A DNA stretch of 27,565 bases from CAYSUS01 sp964434165 (GTDB lineage Bacteria > Planctomycetota > Planctomycetia > Pirellulales > Thermoguttaceae). A model generated the notes under the pieces. The model saw nothing but the letters and a program-made list of their open reading frames with translations. It was not told the origin of the DNA and made no database searches. This document shows, piece by piece, positions 7,273 to 14,680 of this stretch; the stretch's first letter is position 1, and every line of letters starts with the position of its first letter. The position numbers and the translations under genes were made by a program. The stretch lies in the NCBI GenBank assembly GCA_964434165.1, contig CAYSUS010000098.1, positions 1-27,565 on the forward strand. Direction: 5' to 3'.

Positions 7273-9002
7273 TGAGCCGGCGGCCGAACTCGGCCCTCAC
7301 CTGGGCGCGGCGCCTCGTGCAGCTCGCGTGCCTGGCCCTGTTCGTCTACCTCGTGCTGTGGATGCGGCCGGACGGCTCGGGCACCGTCTCGCGCGGGCCG
7401 ATGGCGTTCTTCTATCTCGACCCGCTGATCGCCGTCACCACGTGGCTGACGACACACACCTTCTACACCGGCGCCCTGCTCGCGCTGGTCACGGTCGTGG
7501 TGACGGTGCTGTTCGGCCGCGTGTTCTGCGGCTGGGTCTGCCCGTTGGGTACCATCCACGACGTGGCCGGCCGCGCGCTGGACATCGCCCAGAAGCCCCG
7601 CCCGGGCCGCGACCGGTGGTCGCGGTGGCAGCTCGCGAAGTACTACATCCTCGCGGGCGGGCTGTCCATGGCCCTGTTCGGCAGCGTGTGGATCGTGGCC
7701 TTCGATCCGTTGGTCCTGCTCTACAGGAGCATCACCACGGTGGGAATTCCGCCCGTCCAGTGGGCGGTGGAGACCGGCTCGAAGGCCATCTACGACGCCG
7801 ATCCGAGGGTCGGCCTGGTCTGGGTCTCGATGGGGCCGCCCGAGTTGCCGGACGTGCAGACCGACGGGGAGGCGCTCGAAGGCGGCGAGGCAAGGCCCCA
7901 GGGCTTCGAGTTGACCAGGGTCAGCGAGCCCGCCTACGAGTGGTTCCGCGACAAGTTCCGCGTCACGGAGAACCAGGCCTTCCTGGGCAGCGGCCTTCTG
8001 GCGGGCGTCTTCGTCGGCATCCTCGCGGCCAATGCCTGGCGGCGGCGGTTCTGGTGCCGGTATCTCTGCCCACTGGGGGCCTTCTTGGGCTGCCTCTCCT
8101 GGCGCCCGCTTCTGCGGCGCAAGGTGAAGGCCCAGGAGTGCAACCAGTGCGACCTGTGCGGCATGGCCTGCCACGGGGCCGCGGCGGCCTCGCCGGGGAG
8201 CGACTGGAAGCCGGCCGAATGCCTGGGCTGCCTGAACTGCACGGCCTCGTGCAACCGCCAGGGCCTCGCCTTCCGCTGGACCTTGCCCTGGCGCCGCAAG
8301 GAGAAAGGCGAGAAGCTCGACGTCTCGCGCCGGGGCATGCTCGCCGCGGCGATCGGCGGGCTGGTCACGCTGGCCTGGTTCCGCTCCACGCCGCAGGCCC
8401 GCGGCTCGATCTATCACCCCGATCTGATCCGGCCGCCCGGCTCGCTGCCCGAGAAGGAGTTCCTCGCCCGGTGCCTCTCCTGCGGCATGTGCATGAAGGT
8501 CTGTCCCACCGGCGGCCTGCATCCGACGATCGGCCAGGCCGGGCTGGAGGGCTTGTGGACGCCGCGCCTCGTGCCGCGCATCGGCCATTGCGACTACGAG
8601 TGCACGCTCTGCGGCCAGGTCTGCCCCACCGGCGCCATTGAGCTCCTCACGCCCGAGGAGAAGCACGAGGTCAAGATCGGGCTGGCCGCCTTCGACACCG
8701 CGCGGTGCATTCCGTACGCCTACGGGCGCGGCTGCATGGTGTGCGAGGAGCACTGCCCCGTTCCTACCAAGGCGATCTACTACGTCCAGGTCGAGGTGGA
8801 GGTCCGCGACGGCCGGCGCGTGCAGCTCAAGCAGCCCCGCGTCGATCCCGACCTGTGCATCGGGTGCGGGGTCTGCGAGAGCGTCTGCCCGCTGAAGGAC
8901 CGGCCCGGCATCCGCGTGTTCAGCGCCAACGAGACGCGCAACCCGGCCAACCAGCCGATCCTGCCCGGGGACGACGCGTCGGGCTGGGATGATCCGTATT
9001 AG
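7272..9002 (+). CDS. Membrane polyferredoxin, NapH-like plus NapG-like regions
   Basis: The 576-residue protein begins with several membrane helices (residues ~12-30, 60-82, 118-145, 235-255). Two membrane-associated motifs, FCGWVCPLG (~87-95) and WCRYLCPLG (~260), are typical of NapH/RdxA/YccM quinol-ferredoxin proteins. Cys clusters follow: CNQCDLCGMAC and CLGCLNCTASC. Near residue 350 there is a second twin-arginine-like segment (SRRGMLAAAIGG). Four more Fe-S motifs come after it: CLSCGMCMKVCP (~400), CTLCGQVCP, CMVCEEHCP and CIGCGVCESVCP. It therefore looks like a NapH-type anchor joined to a NapG/MauM-type ferredoxin. The likely role is electron transfer between the quinone pool and an exported redox partner, perhaps the DUF362 protein. 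The partner is not identified. Confidence 0.85.
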   Translation: MSRRPNSALTWARRLVQLACLALFVYLVLWMRPDGSGTVSRGPMAFFYLDPLIAVTTWLTTHTFYTGALLALVTVVVTVLFGRVFCGWVCPLGTIHDVAGRALDIAQKPRPGRDRWSRWQLAKYYILAGGLSMALFGSVWIVAFDPLVLLYRSITTVGIPPVQWAVETGSKAIYDADPRVGLVWVSMGPPELPDVQTDGEALEGGEARPQGFELTRVSEPAYEWFRDKFRVTENQAFLGSGLLAGVFVGILAANAWRRRFWCRYLCPLGAFLGCLSWRPLLRRKVKAQECNQCDLCGMACHGAAAASPGSDWKPAECLGCLNCTASCNRQGLAFRWTLPWRRKEKGEKLDVSRRGMLAAAIGGLVTLAWFRSTPQARGSIYHPDLIRPPGSLPEKEFLARCLSCGMCMKVCPTGGLHPTIGQAGLEGLWTPRLVPRIGHCDYECTLCGQVCPTGAIELLTPEEKHEVKIGLAAFDTARCIPYAYGRGCMVCEEHCPVPTKAIYYVQVEVEVRDGRRVQLKQPRVDPDLCIGCGVCESVCPLKDRPGIRVFSANETRNPANQPILPGDDASGWDDPY

Positions 9003-9006
9003 ACCA

Positions 9007-9040
9007 AGACTTCCGAAGTCTCGAAGGCTTCGAAAGCCTT
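9007..9040. terminator. Bidirectional double-hairpin terminator
   Basis: Two perfect hairpins sit between convergent genes: AGACTT-CCG-AAGTCT (9007-9021) and AAGGCTT-CGA-AAGCCTT (9024-9040). The stems are 6 and 7 bp. Short T or A runs flank the second, so either strand could use it. Confidence 0.65.
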
Positions 9041-9046
9041 TGAGCC

Positions 9047-10171
9047 TCACCCTGCCTCCACCTCCGCAAACCGGTGCGTGGGCATGGGCCGCCCCGGGAA
9101 GAAGCTCCGCACGTTTGCCATGGTCACGTCGATGCGGTCCCCGGCCGTTTGGGCAAGACATCGCTCGACGATCTGTCGCAAGCGGTCGGCATGGATTTGC
9201 ACCCGGGCGTTGATAAGGAGCGAGACCTCGCGCGCCCCCCCAGCCACCTCGCCGCGCACAGTGGCCGCGGCCTCGCCCTGCGTGAGGTTACCTGCGATGT
9301 GCCCCTGCCCGCCGGTGGTGAGGAACAGCTTCAGGTGGGCGACCTGCCCGCCTTCGGCGGCGATCTCCGTTTGGAGCAGGGCCAGGAGCCGCGAGACGAA
9401 GCCGCGCCACTCCACGTCCTCCCGGGCGGAGAGCCGGCCCGAGGCGTTCATCCAGCCCAGCACCGCCTCACCGTGCGCATAGACGTCGTAGTCCACCTCG
9501 GTGATACGCGTGCCGGCCGGGCCGTCCTCGAAGACCCGCTCCAGCCAGGCATCGATCCCGTCGCCCACCGAGGCGGAGAGCTCCGCCAGCGGCGTGCCGG
9601 GGAACATCGCCTGGAGCCGCTCCCGAAGAGGCGCGAGCCGGGGAGCGGGCACCAGATCGGTCTTGTTGAGCACGATCAGGTCGGCCTCCTCGAGCTGCTT
9701 GCGATAGATGTAGAGGACATCGCGGTCGAAACCGGCCCCGCTCGGGTCGGCCTCCTCCTGAAGGCGAAGAAGCGTGCCGGCCTGGTTCACATCGACCAGC
9801 ACCGAGTACGGGCCCACCCGGTACTGCTCGCGGTGCAGCTTCTTCAGCGGCTGAAGGACCGTGGCGGAGAGGTCGGTGCAGCTTCCCACCGGCTCGGCCA
9901 GCACCACGTCGGGCTCGAGCTGGCGGCGGAGGCGATCTAAAGCCGCGGTCATGTCGGGGAACCGGCAGCAGAAGCAGCCGCCGGCCACCTCCTCGACCTC
10001 GGAGCCGGTCTGGCGCATCACCGCCGAATCGACCAGATCGGGGGCCTGGTCGTTGGCCAACAGGGCCACGCGCTTGCCCTGGCCCGCCAGCCGCCGCGCG
10101 GACTCGGCCAGCAGGGTCGTCTTGCCGGCGCCGAGGAAGCCGCCGACCAGGAGCAGTCGTGTCGTCTTCAT
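9047..10171 (-). CDS. COG0523/CobW-family GTPase (metallochaperone-type)
   Basis: The 374-residue protein has the G3E GTPase signature: Walker A GGFLGAGKTT (10-19), a CxCC metal-binding motif in GGCFCC (Cys66, Cys68, Cys69) and the guanine-binding NKTD (169-172). The usual ET/SG switch segment is replaced by AEPVGSCTD (92-100), a variant for the family. A C-terminal CobW_C-like domain (residues ~235-370) follows. Family members such as CobW, NikR-independent ZNG1/YciC types and nitrile hydratase activators deliver Zn, Co or Fe to client proteins. The client here is unknown. GAGGGG lies before the ATG, which overlaps the aquaporin stop (ATGA), so translation is coupled. Confidence 0.88.
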   Translation of the reverse strand: MKTTRLLLVGGFLGAGKTTLLAESARRLAGQGKRVALLANDQAPDLVDSAVMRQTGSEVEEVAGGCFCCRFPDMTAALDRLRRQLEPDVVLAEPVGSCTDLSATVLQPLKKLHREQYRVGPYSVLVDVNQAGTLLRLQEEADPSGAGFDRDVLYIYRKQLEEADLIVLNKTDLVPAPRLAPLRERLQAMFPGTPLAELSASVGDGIDAWLERVFEDGPAGTRITEVDYDVYAHGEAVLGWMNASGRLSAREDVEWRGFVSRLLALLQTEIAAEGGQVAHLKLFLTTGGQGHIAGNLTQGEAAATVRGEVAGGAREVSLLINARVQIHADRLRQIVERCLAQTAGDRIDVTMANVRSFFPGRPMPTHRFAEVEAG

Positions 10172-11022
10172 TCGGATATCCCCTCTGCGATTTCCGTCTT
10201 GGGGACTGCCGGCGGCGCGTCGGGCCGCAGGCAGCACTGGAAAAGGCCCGCCCCGGCCAGGGCACCGACCACCGGCGCAAGGAGGTACACGGTGAAGAAG
10301 CCGCCGCGCGGACCGGGCAGGGCCACGCTGCCCCAGCCGGCCAGCCAGGCGAACAGGCGCGGACCAAAGTCCCGCGCGGGGTTCAATCCCGCCTGGGTGA
10401 TCGGGGCGATGATCATGATGATCGCCGAGAGCCCCAGCCCGATGGATAGCGCGATCCGCGAAACCCGAGGCGGCTCGCCCGCACGCGGCGCGGTGGCCGC
10501 GAACACGACCAGCGCCAGTAGCGCCGTCCCCACCGCCTCGGCGGCCATGGCCTGGAGGTGCGAGACCTGCGCGAAGGCGCCCTCGTCCGTCCCGAAGAGT
10601 TCCGGGTTGGGGAAGTATTCGCCGTAGACCATGGCCGAGCGCTGGCTGCCCGGCTGTCCCCGCGCGATCTGATGCGTTTGCTCGAAGCGGGCGATCGTGC
10701 CGCAGAACAGACCGTAGAGGACCGCGGCCGCGGCGAAAGCGCCGGCCGACTGCGCGATCACGTAGGCCGGCAGGCGCGTCCAGGGAAATCCGCGATAGAC
10801 GCACAGGGCCACCGAGATGGCCGGGTTGAGGTGGGCGCCGCTCAGATGGGCCGTGGCGTAGATGCCCATGGCCACCGCCAGCCCCCACACGGCTGCCACC
10901 TGCCCCAGGCCCGAGATCCCGCCGGTGAGCACGGCCACATGGACCGAGCCGATCCCGAAAAACACCAGAAGAAACGTGCCCGCCAGTTCGCCGAAGAAGG
11001 CCGGTCCGAGACGTTCGTGCAT
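10168..11022 (-). CDS. MIP-family aquaglyceroporin (GlpF type)
   Basis: This 284-residue protein has six predicted membrane helices and two NPA half-helices: SGAHLNPAIS and QAGLNPARDFGPR. The Asp after the second NPAR, and the long extracellular loop with SAMVYGEYFPNPELF, resemble glycerol facilitators more than water-only channels. Substrates could include glycerol, small polyols, urea or arsenite. The start at 11022 (MHERLGPAFFGELAGTF) gives the normal family N-terminus; the frame continues upstream only inside the padR gene. It lies 16 bases after the padR stop, and its own stop overlaps the GTPase start. Confidence 0.9.
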   Translation of the reverse strand: MHERLGPAFFGELAGTFLLVFFGIGSVHVAVLTGGISGLGQVAAVWGLAVAMGIYATAHLSGAHLNPAISVALCVYRGFPWTRLPAYVIAQSAGAFAAAAVLYGLFCGTIARFEQTHQIARGQPGSQRSAMVYGEYFPNPELFGTDEGAFAQVSHLQAMAAEAVGTALLALVVFAATAPRAGEPPRVSRIALSIGLGLSAIIMIIAPITQAGLNPARDFGPRLFAWLAGWGSVALPGPRGGFFTVYLLAPVVGALAGAGLFQCCLRPDAPPAVPKTEIAEGISE

Positions 11023-11038
11023 GCGCGCGGCCTTCGAC

Positions 11039-11479
11039 TCACAAGATCCGGGTACGGGCCGCGCGGGGGCGGCGTTTGGGGCCACCTCGGAAACGAATGG
11101 CGCCGCGGGTGACCTCCAGTAGATCGGCCACGGCCGCCTGATACTCCTCCAGGGTCCCGATCCACCGCCTCAGGCACCGCGAGCCCGCCTCCGTGATGGC
11201 GTACATCCGGCGGGCCGGTCCCCTTTCCGAGACGTCCCAGGACGACTCCACCAGCCCCTTCTTCTCCATGCCGCGAAGGAATCGATACACCCCCGACACG
11301 TCCGGACGCTGACCCTTCGCCAGGCGCAGCTCGCCCAGGCGGTCGGCGATCCGGTAGCCGTGGAGCGGCCCCTCCGCCAGCACCGCAAGGACCGCCGGCT
11401 GGAGCAGCTTGTCCAGGGTAGCGCCGGTGCACGGGCAGGCGACGAACTCGTCGTCGGGCGCGGGTCGCTTAGGGGACAT
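11039..11479 (-). CDS. PadR-family transcriptional regulator
   Basis: The 146-residue protein carries a PadR winged helix: LDKLLQPAVLAVLAEGPLHGYRIADRL, then SGVYRFLRGMEKKGLVESSW and the wing ERGPARRMYAITEAG. The C-terminal helix (RWIGTLEEYQAAVADLL) is the dimerisation arm. Just before the HTH a CPCTG segment supplies two Cys that could bind a metal or sense redox state; this is inference. Start 11479 is supported by GGAGG 9 bases upstream and by the good promoter; the longer frame (11500) overlaps the -10. As first gene it probably controls the aquaporin and GTPase genes as well as itself. Confidence 0.9.
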   Translation of the reverse strand: MSPKRPAPDDEFVACPCTGATLDKLLQPAVLAVLAEGPLHGYRIADRLGELRLAKGQRPDVSGVYRFLRGMEKKGLVESSWDVSERGPARRMYAITEAGSRCLRRWIGTLEEYQAAVADLLEVTRGAIRFRGGPKRRPRAARTRIL

Positions 11480-11493
11480 GGTCCTATACCTCC

Positions 11494-11511
11494 GGGCCAA
11501 ATTATCGGCCC
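11494..11511 (-). promoter_or_regulatory. Inverted repeat over the -10 of the padR promoter (candidate operator)
   Basis: GGGCC-N8-GGCCC is a perfect 5-bp inverted repeat spanning the -10 box. Placement over the promoter suits autorepression by the PadR protein encoded just downstream. Binding is inferred. Confidence 0.5.
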
Positions 11512-11529
11512 ACCCCCAAGGCTTGTCAA
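11501..11529 (-). promoter_or_regulatory. Sigma-70-type promoter of the padR-aquaporin-GTPase operon
   Basis: On the minus strand a perfect -35 TTGACA (11524-11529) is separated by exactly 17 bases from GATAAT (11501-11506). Transcription would start near 11494, 15 bases before the padR ATG. Confidence 0.75.
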
Positions 11530-11692
11530 GGATCCTCTTGGAGGCGGGAGGCGCGAACCTTAGTGCCCCGGCGGACCGTTCCCGGTTGGGGCTCAGCCCC
11601 TCGGACTCCTCGGCCCCCCCATTCAGGAGAGGCGCAACTGTCCTGTGTCACGCCCGCACTGAAGAAACGACCGCAAAGCCGCAGACCGCCCG

Positions 11693-12031
11693 TCACGCCC
11701 TACCGATGCGCGAACTGACGGGCGATCGGGCGCTGCCGAGACGCGTCCCACGAAGCCACGATTCGAGCTCACCCCGCCGGGCCGCCAGGAAGGCGTCGCG
11801 CGTTCGGTCGATGGCCGTCTGATTTCTGCGCTGGCTCGTGGCGACCCCTCCGCAGTTCTTCTTGAGGCTGCCCGCCTTCGAGGTCCGTTCCTGCGCGGCG
11901 GTCACCACGCCCCGCCCGAACGCGGCGATTTCGCGGCCATGTTGCGCGCACAGCCGCGTGTCGCGCAGAGCGTCGGCCCGCTCCGCCTCGATCGGTTGCC
12001 TGCAAATCTCGCAATACCGGGGTGAACTCAC
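11693..12031 (-). CDS. Small zinc-finger protein (TraR/DksA-like C-x2-C...C-x2-H)
   Basis: Read from GTG 12031, the 112-residue protein begins VSSPRYCEICRQPIEAERADAL, with Cys-x2-Cys and then LCAQHG (Cys-x2-His) after about 17 residues, a C3H zinc ribbon like those of TraR/DksA-type proteins. A basic region with AGSLKKNCGG and RRNQTAIDRTRDAF follows and could contact RNA polymerase or nucleic acid. The GTG start is favoured by a strong AAAGGAGG 7 bases upstream; the longer ATG frame (12082) adds residues unlike a domain. It stands alone between the padR operon and a repeat-rich area. Its function is not known. Confidence 0.7.
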   Translation of the reverse strand: MSSPRYCEICRQPIEAERADALRDTRLCAQHGREIAAFGRGVVTAAQERTSKAGSLKKNCGGVATSQRRNQTAIDRTRDAFLAARRGELESWLRGTRLGSARSPVSSRIGRA

Positions 12032-12198
12032 TGAAGACCTCCTTTCGCCAGCCGGCCGCTGGGCGGCAGCGACGGTCAACATGAACCTGGCACAAATCCA
12101 AAGTTGCGGTTCGATCGCTAAGCGGCGACAATGGCGATTGGGCTGCCAGGCCCATTCCGAGAGGCGTCGTGGCTGGCCTGGGCCGCGTGTCGCCCCTT

Positions 12199-12246
12199 GC
12201 GCCAGTGCCTGGCCAGTGTGCCGCCGCTGCTTGGCCAGGCACGCGC
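12199..12246. repeat. Large inverted repeat
   Basis: GTGCCTGGCCA (12205-12215) pairs perfectly with TGGCCAGGCAC (12232-12242) around a 16-base loop, and GCGC (12199-12202 and 12243-12246) extends the stem after a 2-base bulge. It lies about 170 bases upstream of the zinc-finger gene start. Confidence 0.6.
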
Positions 12247-12469
12247 CGATTCACGGGCCGCAGAATCTTCGCGCCGCAATCAAGCGCGATGTCGATTGCC
12301 GGTCCTGCGCCACCGCGCCATGCTTGCACGTACGCCTTTCCGACGCACGCCTGCGATGATGGATGCCGCAATGCGCTACCGTTCCACCTGCATGTGGCGC
12401 AACTCTTTAATTCACAGTAGTTTCCTGGATGAGGAGGCGGTGCGGACGTGCGACCTGGAAAAACTCGAT

Positions 12470-12522
12470 CCTGTTGTACAACAGGTTAGCGGGATCGGAC
12501 CCTACCGATTCGCTAACCTGTT
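12470..12522. repeat. Three-armed palindrome with alternative hairpins
   Basis: CCTGTTGTACAACAGG (12470-12485) is a perfect 16-base palindrome. Its right arm also begins a second stem: AACAGGTTAGCG (12480-12491) pairs over 12 bp with CGCTAACCTGTT (12511-12522). Inside that, ATCGG pairs with CCGAT. The two folds are mutually exclusive. TTTCTT follows on the plus strand. Confidence 0.65.
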
Positions 12523-12553
12523 TCTTAGACTCATGTTACGGTATCAGACCGAC

Positions 12554-12586
12554 GGCGGGATCAACGGAGCGGACCGTTTTCGCCGC
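12554..12586. repeat. Short nested hairpin next to the transposase end
   Basis: AACGG and CCGTT pair around AGCGGA, and outer GGCG and CGCC can extend the stem. It ends 6 bases before the truncated transposase frame, which is where REP palindromes of RAYT systems would be expected. Confidence 0.4.
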
Positions 12587-12592
12587 CCCACC

Positions 12593-12883
12593 TCAGCATG
12601 GCAGCGGGTCTGCCGCCGAAAGCCCTTCCGTTACCACGACCCTCAACCGCTGCATGAACTGCCCGAGGTCGCCATCGTGTTCCGGCCAAAGGACGAAATG
12701 CCAGTGATTCGGCATGAGGCAGTAGCTCAACAGCCGCATCGGCCGCTTTTCGAGCGTGTCGGCGACGACGCGCTCGAACACAAGGTCGTCATCGTCGCCG
12801 AAGAACAACGTCTGCCTCCCCACGCCACGATGCATGACGTGGTAGACCATCCCGCCCGGCGCCGCTCGTGCTGTTCTAGGCAT
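12593..12883 (-). pseudogene. REP-associated tyrosine transposase (RAYT), 3'-truncated
   Basis: Residues 1-80 are a clear Y1/IS200-like RAYT N-terminus: MPRTARAAPGGMVYHVMHRG, VGRQTLFFGDDDD, MRLLSYCLMPNHWHFVLWPE (the HUH-type His60 and His62), then DGDLGQFMQRL. From residue 81 the sequence (RVVVTEGLSAADPLPC) leaves the family and stops at 96, whereas full proteins run well past 200 and carry the catalytic Tyr later. The gene is therefore broken and should be inactive. Upstream of the ATG the minus strand has GGGGAC and GGGTCC segments of the kind often found beside such genes. RAYTs are linked to REP palindromes, and several palindromes lie just downstream. Confidence 0.8.
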
Positions 12884-12920
12884 GTCCCCATCATGCAGAT
12901 ATGCCCCAACTTGCCACTAA

Positions 12921-13031
12921 CTGGACCCGTCCCCGTTTCCACCGTTTCTCCTATGGCGCTACGACGAACTCAAGGCCGGGGTGGCCGCCGGCTGTCCGGA
13001 CCGGGCTACCTGGAAGGCCATGCATCAGTGA
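12921..13031 (+). pseudogene. Possible C-terminal remnant of an unknown gene
   Basis: After an in-frame TAA (12918-12920) a frame without a start codon ends with WRYDELKAGVAAGCPDRATW and then KAMHQ at a TGA. Composition looks protein-like and charged, but I do not recognise the family. It may be debris from the event that broke the neighbouring transposase. Confidence 0.25.
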
Positions 13032-13068
13032 CCGGCAACGTGTCTCCGCGAGTCGCAGACACCCCGAC

Positions 13069-13731
13069 CTAATTCCGCCTGCGTCGCCACCAGCCAATCG
13101 CGACGGAGCTCAGGGCGATGAGGGACCAGGCGACGCAAGACGAGGGCTCGGGAACGGCATCTGCGGAGGCCCGCATGGTGAACGTCAGATCCCCACTGAC
13201 CTCCGTGAAGGAGAGCTTCAAGGGAAAGGCATCCTCAATGCTGACATCCACTGCAGGATCGATGTCACGGACCGTGAACCGACGGACATCGGGTGAGAAC
13301 TCAACAGAATCCCCCGGCCCAAATCCCGTTCCAAGGACTTGTCCGTCAACCACTACCGTCAGTCCGGCAAAGCCGGTCGGGAAGTCGGTAATCCGGTCGA
13401 AGAAGACGTTTGGGGTAAGAACCTCATAATCGAACGCGTTTGTAAATGGTGGATCGAACCAGAGCCCCTCGTTAAGTATGCGTTGCCGCGCCTCGTCCAA
13501 GTCATCAATCCCATTGTCTTCCGCAACATCAGCGATGACCTGCTCCCAGTCAAAATTGAACTCCCATCCCGCGTTTCCAGCAGGCTGGCCTGCAAGGCCG
13601 CTCGTCGGAAGGAGGGGGAAATCTTCGGAGAAGCCCAGTCCTGTTATGCCCACAAAGGGCGGCGATCCCTCGGCTTGTGGCAGTCCGCCCAGCAGAAGCA
13701 GCGTGATCTGACATGCGATGAGGAGTCTCAT
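13069..13731 (-). CDS. PEP-CTERM sorted exported protein
   Basis: The 220-residue protein has an N-terminal signal peptide (LLIACQITLLLLGGLPQAEG) and a C-terminal PEP-CTERM signal: VPEPSS, a hydrophobic helix (VAWSLIALSSVAIGWW) and the basic tail RRRRN. Such tails are recognised by exosortase and occur in EPS-producing bacteria, including planctomycetes. The central part (DWEQVIADVAEDNGIDDLDE, then beta-rich segments ending in SFTEVSGDLTFTMRA) has no motif I can assign. GGGAGG stands 6 bases before the ATG. No exosortase lies in the window, and the gene appears monocistronic. Confidence 0.85.
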   Translation of the reverse strand: MRLLIACQITLLLLGGLPQAEGSPPFVGITGLGFSEDFPLLPTSGLAGQPAGNAGWEFNFDWEQVIADVAEDNGIDDLDEARQRILNEGLWFDPPFTNAFDYEVLTPNVFFDRITDFPTGFAGLTVVVDGQVLGTGFGPGDSVEFSPDVRRFTVRDIDPAVDVSIEDAFPLKLSFTEVSGDLTFTMRASADAVPEPSSCVAWSLIALSSVAIGWWRRRRN

Positions 13732-14680
13732 GCGGTACCTCCCATAGAAGACGCCTTTTTCCCCATAAGCCGCTAGATGAAGACGCTATACGCTCTCAGA
13801 CCGGAAGTCAACGCATTCCGCTATTCCTGGGGGGCTCCCATCTTCTGGGTCACTGGGCCTCGGTCAATGCAAGCGGTCAGCACGGGCACCTTCAGCTTCC
13901 ACCGATCGGGTCAACTGGAAAAGAGCGTCGGACTACCGAGCCGTCTGTCTCGTCAGTACCCAGAGCCGGGGTCGAACCTGCAAACACCCGGGTTTAAGCC
14001 GAGCCGCTCTGCCTGTTGGCGTATCTGGGCAACGCCGAGTAGTCCTGGTCGGGTACTCAGACATTCGGTTCTCTACACCCACGTGACGGCGAGCGACCAG
14101 CACGCGATGATCGAGGCGCCGCCGCGTCGAAGAACCGCGCTCCTTCATCAGGCGGTGGAGGGGTGCACCCATCGCCCTAGAGGCAGGGATTGTCGCCCCG
14201 GTCAAGGGGACATACACTCCGGGCGCACCCCGCAGCTGGGCCTCCCGGAGAGACAGCGTGGGTCGGTTGGCCCTCGGCGCAGCGGTGCGGTCCCCGTTCG
14301 CTGTTGAGGGCACACGCTCTGATGTACCAGAGATCGGGCGAATCGCCCTTCTAGATCGCCTTGCGTGACTCGAGGAAAAGTCCGGGGAGAAAGGTGGGCA
14401 GGACCTTTTGTCCAAACGGCCCACAGGGTGCTTCGCACACGAGGGTCCTGACCCCTTTTCCCTTGCCGGGTCGTGCACGGCCATTTAGAGCGTTCTTGGA
14501 GTCGGGCGTGGTGTTGCGGGGAAAGCAGTACGGCAGGTTGCAGCCTGTCTTCGACGGGCTTGCATGGCGGCGGCTCGTCAGGCATTTCCTGTCGAGGGAT
14601 TCCCGAGCCGCCTTGGCCGAAAGCCCCGTGGCGTCGCCCCGACATCCTCACTTCCTCTCGCTGCTGTTCAGAAGCCATCC
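13732..14680. other. Long intergenic region before the PAS kinase
   Basis: Apart from the tRNA-like gene at 13957-14030, no gene is supported. Two minor structures are seen: GGGCG-AAT-CGCCC (14336-14348) followed by TT, and GTGC-TTC-GCAC near 14428-14438 within a segment bounded by AGGACC and GGTCCT. Open frames here are Arg/Ser/Pro-rich and look non-coding. The kinase frame is open back to 14564. Confidence 0.45.
13957..14030 (-). tRNA. tRNA-Leu(UAA)-like, short variable loop
   Basis: The minus strand folds as a 74-base cloverleaf. The acceptor is GCCCAGA/TCTGGGT (7 bp, one G-U). The D arm is CGC...GCG with AACAGGCAGA in the loop. The anticodon arm is CTCGG-CTTAAAC-CCGGG, giving anticodon UAA. 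The variable loop is TGTTT, and the T arm is GCAGG-TTCGACC-CCGGC with one A-G mismatch. The discriminator is A, as for leucine tRNAs, and CCA is not encoded. Bacterial leucine tRNAs normally have a long variable arm, which this lacks. It may be an unusual isoacceptor or a decaying copy. Confidence 0.6.

Larger units (their letters stand above)
12032..12592. other. Gene-poor, palindrome-rich region
   Basis: No convincing coding frame is seen over 560 bases; overlapping open frames lack family features. Three strong palindromic structures lie at 12199-12246, 12470-12522 and 12554-12586, all on the downstream side of the broken transposase. They are listed separately. Confidence 0.5.

Noticed and set aside
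7236..9161. Long minus-strand open frame opposite the polyferredoxin gene
   Set aside because: It mirrors the Cys-motif gene on the plus strand and crosses the double-hairpin terminator; no domain is seen.
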